Source of the DNA: Amblyomma americanum
Lineage: Eukaryota; Arthropoda; Arachnida; Ixodida; Ixodidae
Assembly: GCF_052857255.1 (NCBI RefSeq)
Contig: NC_135505.1
Coordinates: 44,718,520 to 44,782,519 of the forward strand
Length of the DNA: 64,000 bases
Direction: 5' to 3'
Notes under the pieces: generated by a model
What the model saw: the letters and a program-made list of their open reading frames with translations, nothing else
What the model was told of the DNA's origin: nothing
Database searches by the model: none
Made by a program: the position numbers and the translations under genes
Shown: positions 24,007 to 35,333 of the stretch, in pieces
Position numbering within the stretch: the stretch's first letter is position 1
Layout: each line of letters starts with the position of its first letter

Positions 24007-24770
24007 ATGCGGAGCAATAACCCGTTCCTCTATATTGTCCAGGTGACAAAACCATTCGGTAAATGTGTCCGCTCAAATGACCCCTTTTTGTTCATGCTGC
24101 CTTTCCCGCAGAAATTGTCTTGTATCACTGTGGTATTACGCAAATTGTTGCTCCTAGGCGGAGATATTGAAACTAACCCAGACCCGCATGTAACCCAAAT
24201 TGCCGAAAAACTCAAAGATATCGCTAGCGACATAAAAGACATAAAGGAAGTACGTCTCGTTGATATAGACAAGAAGCTTCGTGCCCTATCACAGCTTGAA
24301 AAGAAACTCGCCACCTGCCAAAACAAAATTTCACACATGGATCGCATAATTGATACAATGGAAAAGAAAATCGATGCGCTGGAAAACCTTAGAAGATGGT
24401 CCAATTTAATTATATACGGAGTGCCGGAGGAGGAAGAAGGAACTAATGAAAGTCTTGAAGAAAGAACGAACAAAATTATAGTACATGATACCCTCGAACT
24501 AGAAGCCGTGGCTATCGAGCGAATTCACAGGCTATGTAGACAAGAAAAAAACAAGGCTAGGCCAGTTGTGAAGCTGCTAGATTATAGACAAAAACGCTAA
24601 TATTGAAAAACGACTTCAAACTAAAAGACCCACAATATGCTATCGGTGAAGATTTTTAAGCTAGAGCTCGCGATGTTAGAAAGAAACTGTGGGCGAGCGC
24701 CAAACAAGAACTAGAAAGTAAAGAAAAGGTTGCGCTAGCCTTTGACAAGTTGATCATTAATAAGAGCGTT
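24007..24770 (+). pseudogene. LINE ORF1: degenerate 2A motif, coiled coil and L1-type RNA-binding domain
   Basis: Residues 52-60 read GDIETNPDP after a Leu-rich run. This matches the 2A consensus except that the Gly before the final Pro is Asp (24181-24183). Residues 66-123 are heptad-like, rich in Lys, Asp and Leu. Then RRWSNLIIYGVPEEEEG begins the RRM-like domain of L1-type ORF1 proteins (Transposase_22 type), with RIHRLCRQEKNKARP. The frame stops at 24598, but another frame continues the family's C-terminal domain (DVRKKLWASAKQELES, ALAFDKLIINKSVYI) with stops to about 24778. The protein would bind element RNA as a trimer. Confidence 0.83.
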
Positions 24771-24868
24771 TATATTTGAGACGAAGAAAAAAATAGCAGA
24801 GTTCCTATCCAAAAAATGGACACAGAGTTAAGCCCGCGAGTGACTCGTCAGAAAACTCAGTTGAACAA

Positions 24869-25609
24869 TTGTACATCATAAATATAAATGCGAGAAGCAT
24901 ATTGAACAAAACACAATCACTTGAAAGGCTCTTACTTTGGCATGAAGCAGACGTTATTGGTATCATCGAAACATTGCTTCCACCTGAAATTACAAATCAC
25001 GAAATTGCTCCACCGAACTATTCCGTCATCAGAAAAGACAGTTTTTCACGAGGAGGGGGCGTGGCAATACTTATAAATAAGCAGCTACCTTTCGTTATTC
25101 TCCCTGAAGTTCCTTGCTCGGAAGCTGTTTTCTGCAAGATAGTTTGTAAAGATACAGACAAAATTACCGTCAGAATTTACAGAAGTCCTACCAGATATGA
25201 AGCCATCACTGCAATTCAGGAATTATTTCAGAACCTTGTCCGAAATTCACGAATTATTATCATGGGTGATTTCAACCACCCCGACATAAACTGGACAACA
25301 ATGCACTATATATCAAGAGATTCAGAAGCGCTCATCGATTTAATGTTCACTTTTAATCTTCATCAAATTGTGTCAACACCAGCACGTACCCAAGAAACAA
25401 CTGGTAATATCCTAGATTTGATTCTAATCAGTAATCACTTTCCTGAAAACCGTGCTCATGTTGTCGTCATAGAAGGCATTCCGGACCACAGTATACCTAC
25501 CTGCCGATTACCACTACAGAGAAGTATAATATATCAAAAAAACATGCAGATCGTAACTAATTTTGCTAAAGCCGACGACACTATTATTACAACACACCTT
25601 GCGAACTAA
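24869..25609 (+). pseudogene. LINE ORF2: apurinic-type endonuclease domain
   Basis: The 246-codon frame shows the APE-like endonuclease order: ININARSILNK, DVIGIIETLL (catalytic Glu), RGGGVAILI, IIIMGDFNHPDINW, NILDLILIS and GIPDHSIP. The last motif is normally SDH; the Ser is Pro here, which would weaken activity. The domain nicks target DNA to prime reverse transcription. The start shown is the first Met in the frame; upstream sequence has stops. Confidence 0.87.
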
Positions 25610-25839
25610 TTCCAATCATTTTTCGACTTTGCTTCGTTTGAGACCACTGAAGTGAACACCTTGCGGGAACAGTTTCAAAAAATACGGTAACCTACACTGT
25701 AGGTGCATTCGTTCTGCGAAAAATAAAACTGCCTGAGAAAAACAACCCGTGGATTACATGGGACGTAATTGACGCACAACGGCAAGTCAAGCGGCTCCGT
25801 AGATCAATTAAAGAAAAGCAGCAAAGTGTTACCAAATCA

Positions 25840-26504
25840 TTGAAACTCACCAGTGCAGTCACAAGGCTAAAAGAAATATCAAAGCATGCAAAGGAACAGT
25901 ACTTTAACGTGACCTTTCTTACACTTCATAGGAATAATCCTCACAGATTCTGGAAATATTTTCGCGATGAAAAATCAGCCACATCGAACCAGTCCATGGA
26001 GAAAAAACAGAAGAAAGCTAACTTGCACGACGATTTCTTTAAATCTCTTTTTACAAAAAACTAACGGCATTCTCCATAATAGTTTCTGCAAATCTACGCC
26101 ATGTATTGATCCTTTCCACATAAGAGATGATGGTGTTCTGAACTTGCTGCTAAAACTAGACATAAAAAAAGCAAGTTGTTCAGATGACATCACAAATCAG
26201 TTCCTTAAACGATATGCAGAATGGTGCAGTATATATCTTAGTGTCATTTTTCGTAAGTCTTTGTCGACTTTGAAGCGAAGCTACCCGACGATTGGAAAAA
26301 GCAAATGTTCTACCCATTTATAAATCCGGAGGTGGAAACTCACCTCTAATTATCGACCCATTGCACTTACCAGTACGTCGTGCAAACTCACGGAGCACAT
26401 TATAGCAAAACAAAGAACTTTCTGGAGACCGAGAACTTACTATCACCCCATCAACATGGCTTTCGTGGTGGCTTGTTAACTGTCACACAACTAACAGAGG
26501 TTCA
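25840..26504 (+). pseudogene. LINE ORF2: linker and start of reverse transcriptase
   Basis: The 25840-26064 frame (KHAKEQYFNVTF, NNPHRFWKYF) is the usual linker between endonuclease and RT. A second frame, 25967-26323, contains DIKKASCSDDITNQFLKRYA, the first RT motif. A third gives KKANVLPIYKSGG, NYRPIALTSTSCK and SPHQHGFRGG before homology ends. Three frameshifts within 700 bp. Confidence 0.8.
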
Positions 26505-28319
26505 TCCCCAGGATTCTGGACCATGCGCCTCGAAAAACCGGTCGCGCCATCTCGCGACAGCCGGCGGCGCGGCGGCGCGTAACTCAATGGCGACGAAAAA
26601 TAAAAATTGATATTTCGTCGCGCATAACAGTTAGAAATTAGCTCTCTCGCCTAGATGTTAAATGCATCTTAAAGTTTCATTTAGTCGAGTTTCATCGATG
26701 TAGCTTACATATTGCGTTTTCCATGAGCAATGATCTATGACAGCATGGAGCCTATGGCGAGGTCCTGAAAAATACCCCACTTGACTTCAATTTATCGCTC
26801 ACTACAGCCCTATTTTAAAATATATCGACAAGCTCTAGCAGGTTCACGTAGGGTAATGTCCTACCTTTAAGGAAGTATAAGGTATTTTACATTTCAATGG
26901 CGTAAAAGTCTTCCTGCGCTATTTCACTATTGATCATGCATCATCAGCTTTTTCATGAAACGTGTGGCGCCCTCTCTCGGTGCGTTGGAAAGGCACACGT
27001 CCCTGCTCGCGGCCGGGCTCGAGTAGCGGAGGCGGCTCGATTCCGGCCGTGCCCTGCTACAGTGTCCCTGCTTTGGTAGGTTGCTTTGGGAGGTTGAACG
27101 TGCCGTACGAATGCGCAGTTTTATCAAAAGTGCCCCCATCGGAGGGAGGCTATGGCCATGGGCTGCTACATAAAATGCTACAAGAAAGCGTGTGCCTTCT
27201 ATGAGGTGTCACAAGGGTAGAAACTTGGGCGAGTCGGTAACGGTGATCCATGGAAAGTGAGAGTTTTGCGCTACTCTCACTTTCTATGAGGTATATAGAG
27301 GAAATTATAAGAAGACTCTTTTGCTTGACAGGTACATTTTTCATTAAGCGCGTACAGTGACCACACCGGCATAGGTGATAGTGGAATTGCGTACGCAATA
27401 ACAGTGCAAAGCAATGAAGCTTGTAGGTACTTTCGTTCAAGCAGTGAAATTTGTAATTCCCGGACGCTCATACTTAGAGCTCACTCACCGATACTTGTAT
27501 ATGGTTCTTGTACTGTGCATTCAAAATTGTAAAATCGTGTCTTAATGTCTACATTTCAACACTCATGTTATTAGCCTCAATAGCAGAAAGCTCTTCCAAT
27601 TTTTTGTCGATGCTGTGCAAGTGCAGCAAGGATGCGTTGAAGTGAATGTTGCATGTGTTGCACATAAGAGGCGGCAAACCTGATGCTGCGTTTTATGCCA
27701 GTAGGTTATTTGTCCAATGTAACAATTAGTAGTGTGGTAGTTCACATTTTTGTCTAGGTTGGTAAAGTGCTTCTCACGATTCGATCGTTCGCCCTCGAGA
27801 AGGGGTTTACCATTACCGTAATCGATGCTAGTTTCGGCAATTCTGTCAAAGATGTACGTGAAGGATGAATCGCTAACGAAGACTTCATAGAGTGGCATGC
27901 TGGGAACTATTCAGAAGAGTGTGCCATCAGTTCGGCAAGCCAGTAACTACGCCGTTACCCAGAGCAGCAATCAAGAGTCAAACTCTAGTTAAATGTTCTT
28001 GATTATAATTTAAATCTGCTAAGAAATGAACAGAAGTTATTGTCGGATAACACGATGTTTAAAAGATTACTGGTTTTCTCCAGTACGGTGACTCGGCGCT
28101 CCACCCAACCCGTTTGTGCAATGCGCCGCTAGCGCGATTCGTTAGAGACAGGACGCTACATGCTCGCGGCCCTGAATATGCAGTGAATTTACCGTGTTGC
28201 GAATATGTGCAACAATACCCATAAGCACTTTCGCACGAGTGGCGCGAACATATTTTTTTTTTTGCATAAGTTCCAACCTACCCTCGTTTTTCTTTTTTTC
28301 TGCCGCTCTCCTATCTACT
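26505..28319. other. Mostly unassigned DNA
   Basis: GC-rich at the start, then AT-rich. A perfect 12-bp hairpin lies at 27253-27284. Around 27590-27860 the minus strand shows Cys/His-rich and Lys/Glu-rich peptides in broken frames that might derive from a LINE ORF1, but this is too weak to call. Confidence 0.4.
27253..27284. repeat. Perfect 12-bp hairpin with 8-nt loop
   Basis: Arms 27253-27264 (GAAAGTGAGAGT) and 27273-27284 are exact reverse complements. Not followed by a T run, and no function is evident. Confidence 0.8.
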
Positions 28320-28430
28320 TTTCGCTATCCTCTCTCTTTGCTTTTAATTCCACCGGTTGCAGTTCCAGTGCTTGAGGGATTAGATAGCAATCGCTGGGCC
28401 GGCAACATTTTTAGCTTTCTTTTTGTATTC
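28320..28430 (-). repeat. Dispersed repeat, inverted relative to 47430-47560
   Basis: The reverse complement shares ATGTTGCCGGCC and AATTGCTATCTAAT-like blocks with 47430-47560, plus a gapped GATAGCG-type block. It is a member of an unclassified interspersed family. Confidence 0.55.
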
Positions 28431-28944
28431 TCGTCTGTTGTTGCCTCTGAAGCTGTTGGCAAACTGCTACTTCTTGGATGTGTGACTCCCGGGGAGTTAG
28501 CGCGGCTTTTTAGGCGCACAAACCGCGGGAGTCAGAAGAGGGAGCCGTTTCCACGGAACGATCCAGCGACTTTTAAATGTGCCATGCATCTCCATGTTCC
28601 TGGTGCTGGCTCCCTTCCCCTGTCGAGCGGACGGAGAGAATTTCAAGCCGTGGAGAGAAGGGGTTGGGGGCGATGAAAGAACAACTTAAACCGGGAAGAA
28701 AAGTTCGGGGAACCTGAAATAGCTTCAAGCCATGAAGAAAAGAGCCACCGAGAGCCCGGCGATCCTTCCATTGTTATAAACCGGACCCCCCTTCCAACGC
28801 GTACACGAGCACCCGCGCGCTGATGCCGACATCTAGCACGGACGCCTCACCTAGGCTTGCTGGCGTCTCCTGCAGTGCGCATGCGCAGACCGGTCTCGGC
28901 TTACGCTAAGAGCTCGGACGCTGAGCGCGTACGCCCAGGAAGGG
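28431..28944. other. Unassigned spacer
   Basis: GC-rich, with no convincing frame or repeat. Confidence 0.4.
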
Positions 28945-29230
28945 CCATTCCAGTTGGCGCCTCTAGGCCTTTTTTGGGGTGGGATGACTGTCTTTGAAGT
29001 GGCACAGGAGGCCTCCGATAATGATGTCCGGCTTGTGTGTAGTTTGCATCCCTTCCTTTCTGAGAACACTGGCCAAGGTTTCGCAGACACCCTTTACGTA
29101 CTAACTGCATACGCGTTTTTGCCACCAGCGTGTCCTTAGCATAAGCATATCGAGTTGTTTTCGTTGCATCCTTTTCAGTTTTAGATGATACATCGAGTGA
29201 AGAATCTTGGGTATCCATTGCCTAGAAAAG
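28945..29230 (-). pseudogene. Penelope-like element fragment, region before the GIY-YIG domain
   Basis: On the minus strand one frame reads YVKGVCETLASVLRKEG then HKPDIIIGGLLCHFKDSHP. This resembles the conserved stretch between the PLE reverse transcriptase thumb and the GIY-YIG endonuclease (P-Y-V...L...HKP...KD). The following GVVYKI-type GIY-YIG start is missing, and the frame changes near 29125. PLEs encode a telomerase-related RT fused to a GIY-YIG nuclease. Confidence 0.6.
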
Positions 29231-32200
29231 TTTTCTTTTGCTGATGATGAGTTTTAATGGCGCACTGGCAACCTCGCACCAAGCGCAATGGGTTGAAGTG
29301 TTTTCTTCAACACAATGTTAGGTGGAAGACCATTTTCCGAGCACTTCAACTCAAAGAAACCAAGCGCCAGGCTTCGAGAAAACTTCTACCCATTGGAAAT
29401 CAGTGGGTACACGGCGACACTGCGGAACGAATCACACACCGTCCTCGAGCCGCAAGCTCAAAGCGATGTGTCATTGCTGTTGTCGCTGATTTTAAAACAA
29501 ATATGCAAGAATTGGGAATCGTCTTAACCAAAACTTGCTTGAATTCCACCCTACCCTTAGGGCACAATTTTCAGCACTGTTCCTCCCAAAAAGGCTACGG
29601 GAACAAGACGCACAACACGCAGCATCAAACGGATGAAGAACGTGGAGAGGCGGTAACGGAAAGGGCCAAGGATGATTTGAGCAGATGCATAGGTACGGAG
29701 AAATTCTTTTTCAAGAGCTACACGGGCAGCCGGTAGCAGGGTGGTAAGAGGGAGGAAGAAAAGGACAGTGGGGAGGGGTCTCCTGCTGTGCCTTTGCCTG
29801 CCTTTCTTGTTTTTTCTCCTTTTACTTTTCCTCGAATCGTGGAGCGGGTTCCATGGTTGCTTTTTGGATGCGCTATGTTTCTGTTCCCTATGGTGCGAAG
29901 CACGAGCTGCACGACATAGACGGCGCCTCTGCGAAAACGGCCCGGAAAGGTCATGGACGCACTCTTGCCTCCAGGCTGTCACAAAAAAAAACTTACAACC
30001 GCTAATGTGTCAGTCCTGGCAAAGGGTTTTTCCACACGCAGACAAAAATCTCCCAAAAAAGACATCAGAATTTCTGCAGAAGATTCTTTACTGCCTTCCG
30101 CCAAACTAAGGAATTCCACCAGCCTTGTTAAAAGCACAGCGCATGGCACAGGTAGACAGTGCCACCAAAATCAATTTCGGACGAGTTAGCGTGGTTACGC
30201 CAGTTGCAACTAGGAGTGCTAGCACTTCGGTTTTCTGTGCTGTTTCAGTGTTCGGTTCCGTTGCGCATAGATGCAGCTGATGAAGACGACGATATCCAAA
30301 ATACAGCGCTAGAGACTGGTATTTTATGACGCAGAATGTTCGGCTGCGGCGGTGTGGCAGCCGACGGCGGCAAAAAAGCGCTCCGCTGCCGCCGACGCCG
30401 GCGAATCGCCCGGAAAAACGCTCCATGCGGGCCACGCTTAACGCAGTAACCAGCAAAACATATGCGTTCTCGCCGCCTCGGGTTCGAAACTCGCTCGCGG
30501 CCGTAAAACATTTTCGATTATATTATTTCAGGTCAAGTAAATTTCAGACATACAAAGAGGCCACGTCGAAATCCAAAATTGAAGCCTCAGTGCTGCAATG
30601 AAAAATGCGACCCCGTTAGCCCGCTGTTCTACCAGCTTGTGGAGGCAACGGTTGGTACCAATGCGGCCACTCGATGGAACCGCAACACCTAGTGGCCGTG
30701 GCTCTCATCTGCTCACTCACTGAAAAAGGCAGCGCGTTGGAAATGTTTTCCTTAAGCCCCAACTCGATGGGCACATCCTAGGCATACGGCAGAGCGCCTG
30801 CGCGCCCAGCCCCGCGCCGCGACGAGGCAACACAAAGCGGACGTCCGACAAATGAACCGTGACCGCAGCGCTGCGGCCGAACACTGCGAGGCATGCGACC
30901 ACCGAATGGACGTTGACGGCACTAATGTACTGGAAACCGAAGCTAACCCGCACAGGAGGCTTCTACTTGAGTCGTGGCACATCCAACAGACAGGGAAGAA
31001 TGTTAATCGCTCCCTGGGGACACTTCCCGCTTCTTACATCCATGGTTTGCAGCCACTGACCCGGATGTCTTCAACACGAGGGCTTAAAAAGCCGAGGTTC
31101 GAACCATCCGAGGGTTTGTCGACTGCCCGGCGCCGAGATGCGGCGATTTCCCTGTTAATCCCCGTCAGCAGGAAGCGTGCATGGCGAGGCAAGCGGGCGT
31201 AGACCGGCGAAGGCAAAGACCGAGCCAGAGGAAAGGAGCCAAGACGTTTTCCCGAAACCGCCCGCCCCCCTTCGCCCGTCTAAGGAAACCACCGCAGTGA
31301 TAGCGTAGCATAGCGCATGGTCAGCGCGGACGCGGCAAGCAGACGCCGCGTCTAAGCCGCGACGGCGTCGAAGTCAGAGGATGGGGCATACCAACGGGTC
31401 CCGAGAAGCGGGCCTGCTTAACGAAACGCTGAAGCGTGTTCAGAGGCAGCAACGACAGGCTGGCGCCTCTTTCGAGATTTTGCGGGGACGCCTGTCAACA
31501 GTCGTCCCGAAGACGAGTAGTCTACTACTCGCAGCGGTAGCGATTGGTTGAATATCGGTAATTGGCGTAAAGCTGGGAGCCGCATGGGAATGTTTTGATG
31601 TATTTTCATATGTTTCTCTTTTCACTTTTTAAGGGAGAGAGTTTGAGTAATACTGTGGAAGGATGGAGCGTGGCACGTAAACCTGTTGGCCCAAGCATTT
31701 CGAGGGTTCATTCCCGGAATTACATTTTGTTATAGCAATTTAGATGTACTGTGTATTTCAGGGAGAGGGTTTGAACTTGCCGAAATTGGAGGGCGTGCCA
31801 TGAAGTTTGTAAACCAATGATGGGTTAGTTTGCTGTTGATTGGGCGATGCAAGAGGTGGGCCGGGTTTCTAGGTCTTTAAAACCAGGGTCCGGAGCCATG
31901 GGAGATCGTTCTGAGCTAGATTTAGATCCCTTGCATCTTCGGCGGTGCCAATGAAGGAAGATTTTCCCTTAGCCAGTTCCATGTAACCGCCATCGCCCCC
32001 CATACACCTTGCCCTCGTCTCCCGCATCCTTTCAGCTCCTGAGGACCTGGCTGTCTCGCTACTGTCGGTCATCAGCTGCATCTGGTTAGCCAGTTCCCTG
32101 CGTCCATTGACTTTCTTCTGCTGAAGTTTTGATGTACCACCTGGTCGAGAGAGTCATTTCCAAAACGGTAAGTAACAACCTTCCCAAGCCATTTCATTAA

Positions 32201-32439
32201 GCACCTCGGTCCATGTTACGTTTTGTGTTTGTTTGCATGTCCTGATTACAAAATTCAGGGCGGTCTGTAGAGCTTGTTGGTAACTTTTTTTTAATTCCTA
32301 CAGCATGACAAGCGTAGAGCTTACATGCGTGTGCAATCACTGTGGATTTGGTTTGTGCGGAAGGATTGTCACGGAAATTCATTGTGGGGTCATCGTTACG
32401 ACATAGTTCCTGACCACTCTTCCTCCTATAGTTTATGGC
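29231..32439. other. Long region without recognisable genes
   Basis: Several frames of 60-160 codons exist on both strands but show low-complexity or Arg/Ser-rich composition and no motif. 30330-30500 and 30770-31400 are GC/CpG-rich. 31640-32110 has a TTTAAAA box near 31878 and could be a solo LTR, but I cannot define its ends. Confidence 0.4.
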
Positions 32440-32576
32440 TATAGTTATTTCATTTCTCTAATCTGCCTGATATCCCTTTATTTGCGCTGCCCCAGCTCAG
32501 GTGCTCGCAGCAGGGAAAATCTTTCCCTTCTTTTCTTTTTATTATTTGGATAAAATAACCGCTACTACTACTACAT
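32440..32576 (+). repeat. LINE 3' end fragment with (TAC)n tail
   Basis: T/C-rich 3' UTR-like sequence ends ATTATTTGGATAAAATAACCG followed by four or five TAC units (32560-32576). It resembles the end of the I-group LINE near 38970, which also finishes in (CTA)n. Confidence 0.5.
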
Positions 32577-32630
32577 AGAATTGCCACCCATCACAGTTAG
32601 CATTCAACATTGCACATGCGACACGTGACA

Positions 32631-32870
32631 CGCCGCCGCGGTGGCTGAGTGGTTATGGCGCTCGGCTGCTGGCCCGAAAGATGCGGGTTCGATCCCGGCC
32701 TCGGCGGTCGAATTTCGATGCAGGTGAAATTCGAGAGCCCCGTGTATTATGCGTTGTCGATGCGTGTTAAAGAACCCCAGGTGGTCGAAATTTCCCAAGC
32801 CCTTCACTACGGCGTCTCTCATAGCCTGAGTCGGTTTGGGGCGTTAAACCCTCATAAAACAACGACCATA
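32631..32870 (+). mobile_element. Ruka-type tRNA-derived SINE
   Basis: Starts CCGCCGCGGTGGCTGAGTGG (A box) with GGTTCGATCCC as B box about 45 bp later, like a tRNA-derived polymerase III promoter. The body passes through AAAGAACCCCAGGTGGTCGAAATTTC and CCCTTCACTACGGCG to GGCGTTAAACCCTCATAAAA. This family is the strongest taxonomic clue: a SINE with this layout is known from Rhipicephalus ticks. Target duplications are not clear. Confidence 0.9.
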
Positions 32871-33640
32871 AAAAATGTACACAACGACCGGTCGTTCATG
32901 TTTATAGCATGCAAACAGCTTAAGGCACTTGCTTACATGGTGCTAATTGCGGTTTACGTAGTGCTCTCATATTTTATTAGGTAAAATTACAACATTTGGC
33001 CAGAAAAAAGCAGTACAGGGAGACGTCGGAGCAAATGTATTATTATTCCAAAGGATATGCAAGGCACTGCAGATAATTTAGCGAAGCTTAAAGAGATAAC
33101 ATGCAAAGGTCCGAATAATGCAGAAATACAGCAGGCGCCTTCTGCTGGACATAATATTTCTGAAGTACGTAATTAACAAGTAGCGCTATCTCTCTTGTTA
33201 TTCATAACTTTAGCTCAACATTTTCAACATAAATGTAGACCAAGTGAGGACTTTATTTACTAATGTAAGCATGCCAGTGTTACCGGATACGTTGTCATTC
33301 ACAAGTAGACATGATGCAAAGCATGCAAGGCGAGCGAATTAAAGAGGAATCGCTCGTGGGCGATGTAAAACGGTATAGCATACCTACTGACAGAGGAGTG
33401 AAGCGGCAAGATTTGACACATAAAAAAAAAAAAACCTGCAGCTGGTTCGCTTTCTCATCTCAAGGAATAAAAATAAGCGCACAACAATATGTTTGGATAG
33501 AACAGATGACAATCTAAACCTTGCAAGTGCAGAATATTTGCAGCGCGCGCATTTGTTTCTTCAAGCTTTCTTTAGCATTAGCTGAGCGACTTTGAATACC
33601 AGGTGTTACCTGGAAGACGTTTCAAAAATATGCGTTTTGG
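32871..33640. other. Unassigned spacer
   Basis: AT-rich, with no recognised gene or repeat. Confidence 0.45.
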
Positions 33641-34508
33641 CTTTGAAATATGGCTTTTACGGCACAGTATTACCAGTGTGAATTGTTTCCGGTGAATCGT
33701 TTTAACTATTCAGCTGGTTAACTAGATTTTAATAATTAACTTTTAACAATTGCAGTTAGGCGCTTAGTCGTAATTTTAGATTTGTAGCCGGTAGTTAGTA
33801 ATAGCCATATAAGTTTTTAGAATTTCCAAAACATGGTTACCTTTGGCCATATGGATCGACAAAATTTGGCTGTTTCGACTAGTTACGCGCACTGGAAAGG
33901 TTTCTTTGCTTGCATGCTTTCGAAAGCGCATGTATTTTGGCGCTAACTGGTTCTTGAAAATTGACTTTTGAGGAGAGGAAATGACACAGTAACTGTCCCG
34001 CCTATCTCGGCGGGCACCCGAATTGCACCGTAAGGGAAGAGATGAAGGAGGGAGTTAAAGAAGAAAGGAACAAATAGGTGCCGTTGTGGAGGGCTCCAGA
34101 ATAATTTCGACCAACTAGGGATCTTCAAAGTGCAGTGATATTGCACAGCGCATGGGTGCCTTTTGCGTTTCGCCTCCATAGAAGCGCAGCCGCTGCGGTT
34201 GAGTGCCAACCCGGGTACTCCGGCTCAGCAGATGAGCACCTTAACCACTGAGCCATCGCATGATGTAGCCAAATTTTGTCGAGCCACTGCGATGAGGGTA
34301 ATCGCGTTTTCGAAATTCTAAAAACTGATACGGATATTAGTAACCTACCTCTAACTGCAACTAGGCGCCTAACTAATAGTTAAAAGTTAATATCAGAATT
34401 AGTAAACCAGCTTCCTCCCGGTTTACTGCCTGTTAACTACTGGGTAACTACCGGTTAGCTACAGTTTGCGGGCATTGGTATACTATGCCGCAAAATCCAT
34501 ATTTTAAA
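33641..34508. repeat. Long inverted repeat with ~230-bp arms around a SINE
   Basis: The left arm 33641-33871 and right arm 34267-34508 are diverged reverse complements (shared blocks include AAATATGG, TTAACTTTTAA, GTTAGGCGC, TTTTTAGAATTTC and GACAAAATTTGGCT). The spacer is mostly a minus-strand SINE. It looks like a foldback element or MITE with long terminal repeats that later received the SINE. I estimate 70-80% arm identity by eye. Confidence 0.78.
33951..34260 (-). mobile_element. Full-length tRNA-derived SINE inside the inverted repeat
   Basis: On the minus strand it begins GATGGCTCAGTGGTTAAGG (A box, right end). It continues through a body with GATCCCTAGTTGGTCGAAAT and CCCTCCACAACGGCACC, and ends with CATTTCCTCTCCTCAAAAG. 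Same family as 47034-47257. Confidence 0.85.
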
Positions 34509-35329
34509 AGCGAAAGCTTTTCCTGTTTTCGTCGGAGCGATTTCGCCATCACCTCACGTTTGATCTTGAACGTCCTTGATGCGCCGCTGCCATAGCAACC
34601 CAGCAAGTGACTTCGCCGCGCCGCCAAGCCTAGTCTTCGCCGTCTCTGCGCAGGGGCTCCACAGCCATGCAGCGGCTGCTGCCTGACCATGTTATCTAGC
34701 CGAGTATCAGCTGGATAAGAAAATATTAGCTGTTGCTCAACTACTGCTGAACCTTGTTAGAGAGCGAGAGCTGTGATGTATCGTGCAAGCAGACGCGGCT
34801 TAGCGTCTGTAGCGTTGAGTGCGTTCCGCACACTGGATGAGCAGTGCGCCCAACCTGCCACCCTGGCAGGTGGCATTTGAATTAATGGCTGATCGCGAGA
34901 GGTTGGTTAGGCTGCGGCCTATTGCTGCAGTGCCGCGTGTCTGCCACAACGTTGTCAGCGCTAATGCATGCAGCCCACATCTTTCTCTCACTACCATCAC
35001 GTACCTCAAAGCGCTATTGAGGCGCCCACTTACACAGGTGGCCTGTTATATGCGCCCTTCCTTTCCACAAAATCACCAAGAAAGTTGTCAACGCCAACAC
35101 CAATGAACACAATGAACGCCGACGACTTTCGCTTTGTTAGCTGAGCTAATCCGAGAAAGCTTAATTTTGATGATGACTTAGTCTTCTCTGTAACACCTGG
35201 TATGTGTTACTGCTGTTATCTGTATAAGGGAGCCCAGAAAAATTCAAACCTTTTTCTTTTGCATTTGTTTATTGATGTTTGAAAAAATGTTGTTAGCATG
35301 CATATAAATAAGCTGCGAGGAATATAAAC
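34509..35329. other. Unassigned spacer with a dispersed repeat
   Basis: Short frames only. Positions 35030-35160 are the second copy of the repeat described at 2461-2600. Confidence 0.45.
35030..35160 (+). repeat. Dispersed repeat, copy B
   Basis: Matches 2461-2600 in the same orientation in several blocks, ending in GCTGAGCTAA. Unclassified. Confidence 0.55.
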
Positions 35330-35333
35330 TTAA

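Larger units (their letters stand above)
23990..26504 (+). mobile_element. CR1/L2-like LINE, 5' end through first reverse transcriptase motifs; 3' end missing
   Basis: Begins with ACCAGGATGCGGA near 24002, a 5' start also seen at 21157. It carries ORF1, endonuclease and the N-terminal part of reverse transcriptase. Homology ends near 26504, shortly after QHGFRGG, followed by unrelated GC-rich DNA. Loss of the 3' rather than the 5' end is unusual for a LINE and suggests a later deletion or insertion. Components are listed separately. Confidence 0.85.

Noticed and set aside
29240..29260. Hammerhead ribozyme core (CTGATGA) as found in some PLE ends
   Set aside because: The matching GAAA strand and stems could not be found at the required spacing.
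29557..31216. Several 60-140-codon Arg/Ser/Leu-rich frames
   Set aside because: They overlap on both strands, lack motifs and reflect base composition.
32631..32705. tRNA gene
   Set aside because: The A and B boxes belong to the SINE head; the same sequence recurs with a SINE body, and no tRNA cloverleaf with a proper acceptor stem is seen.
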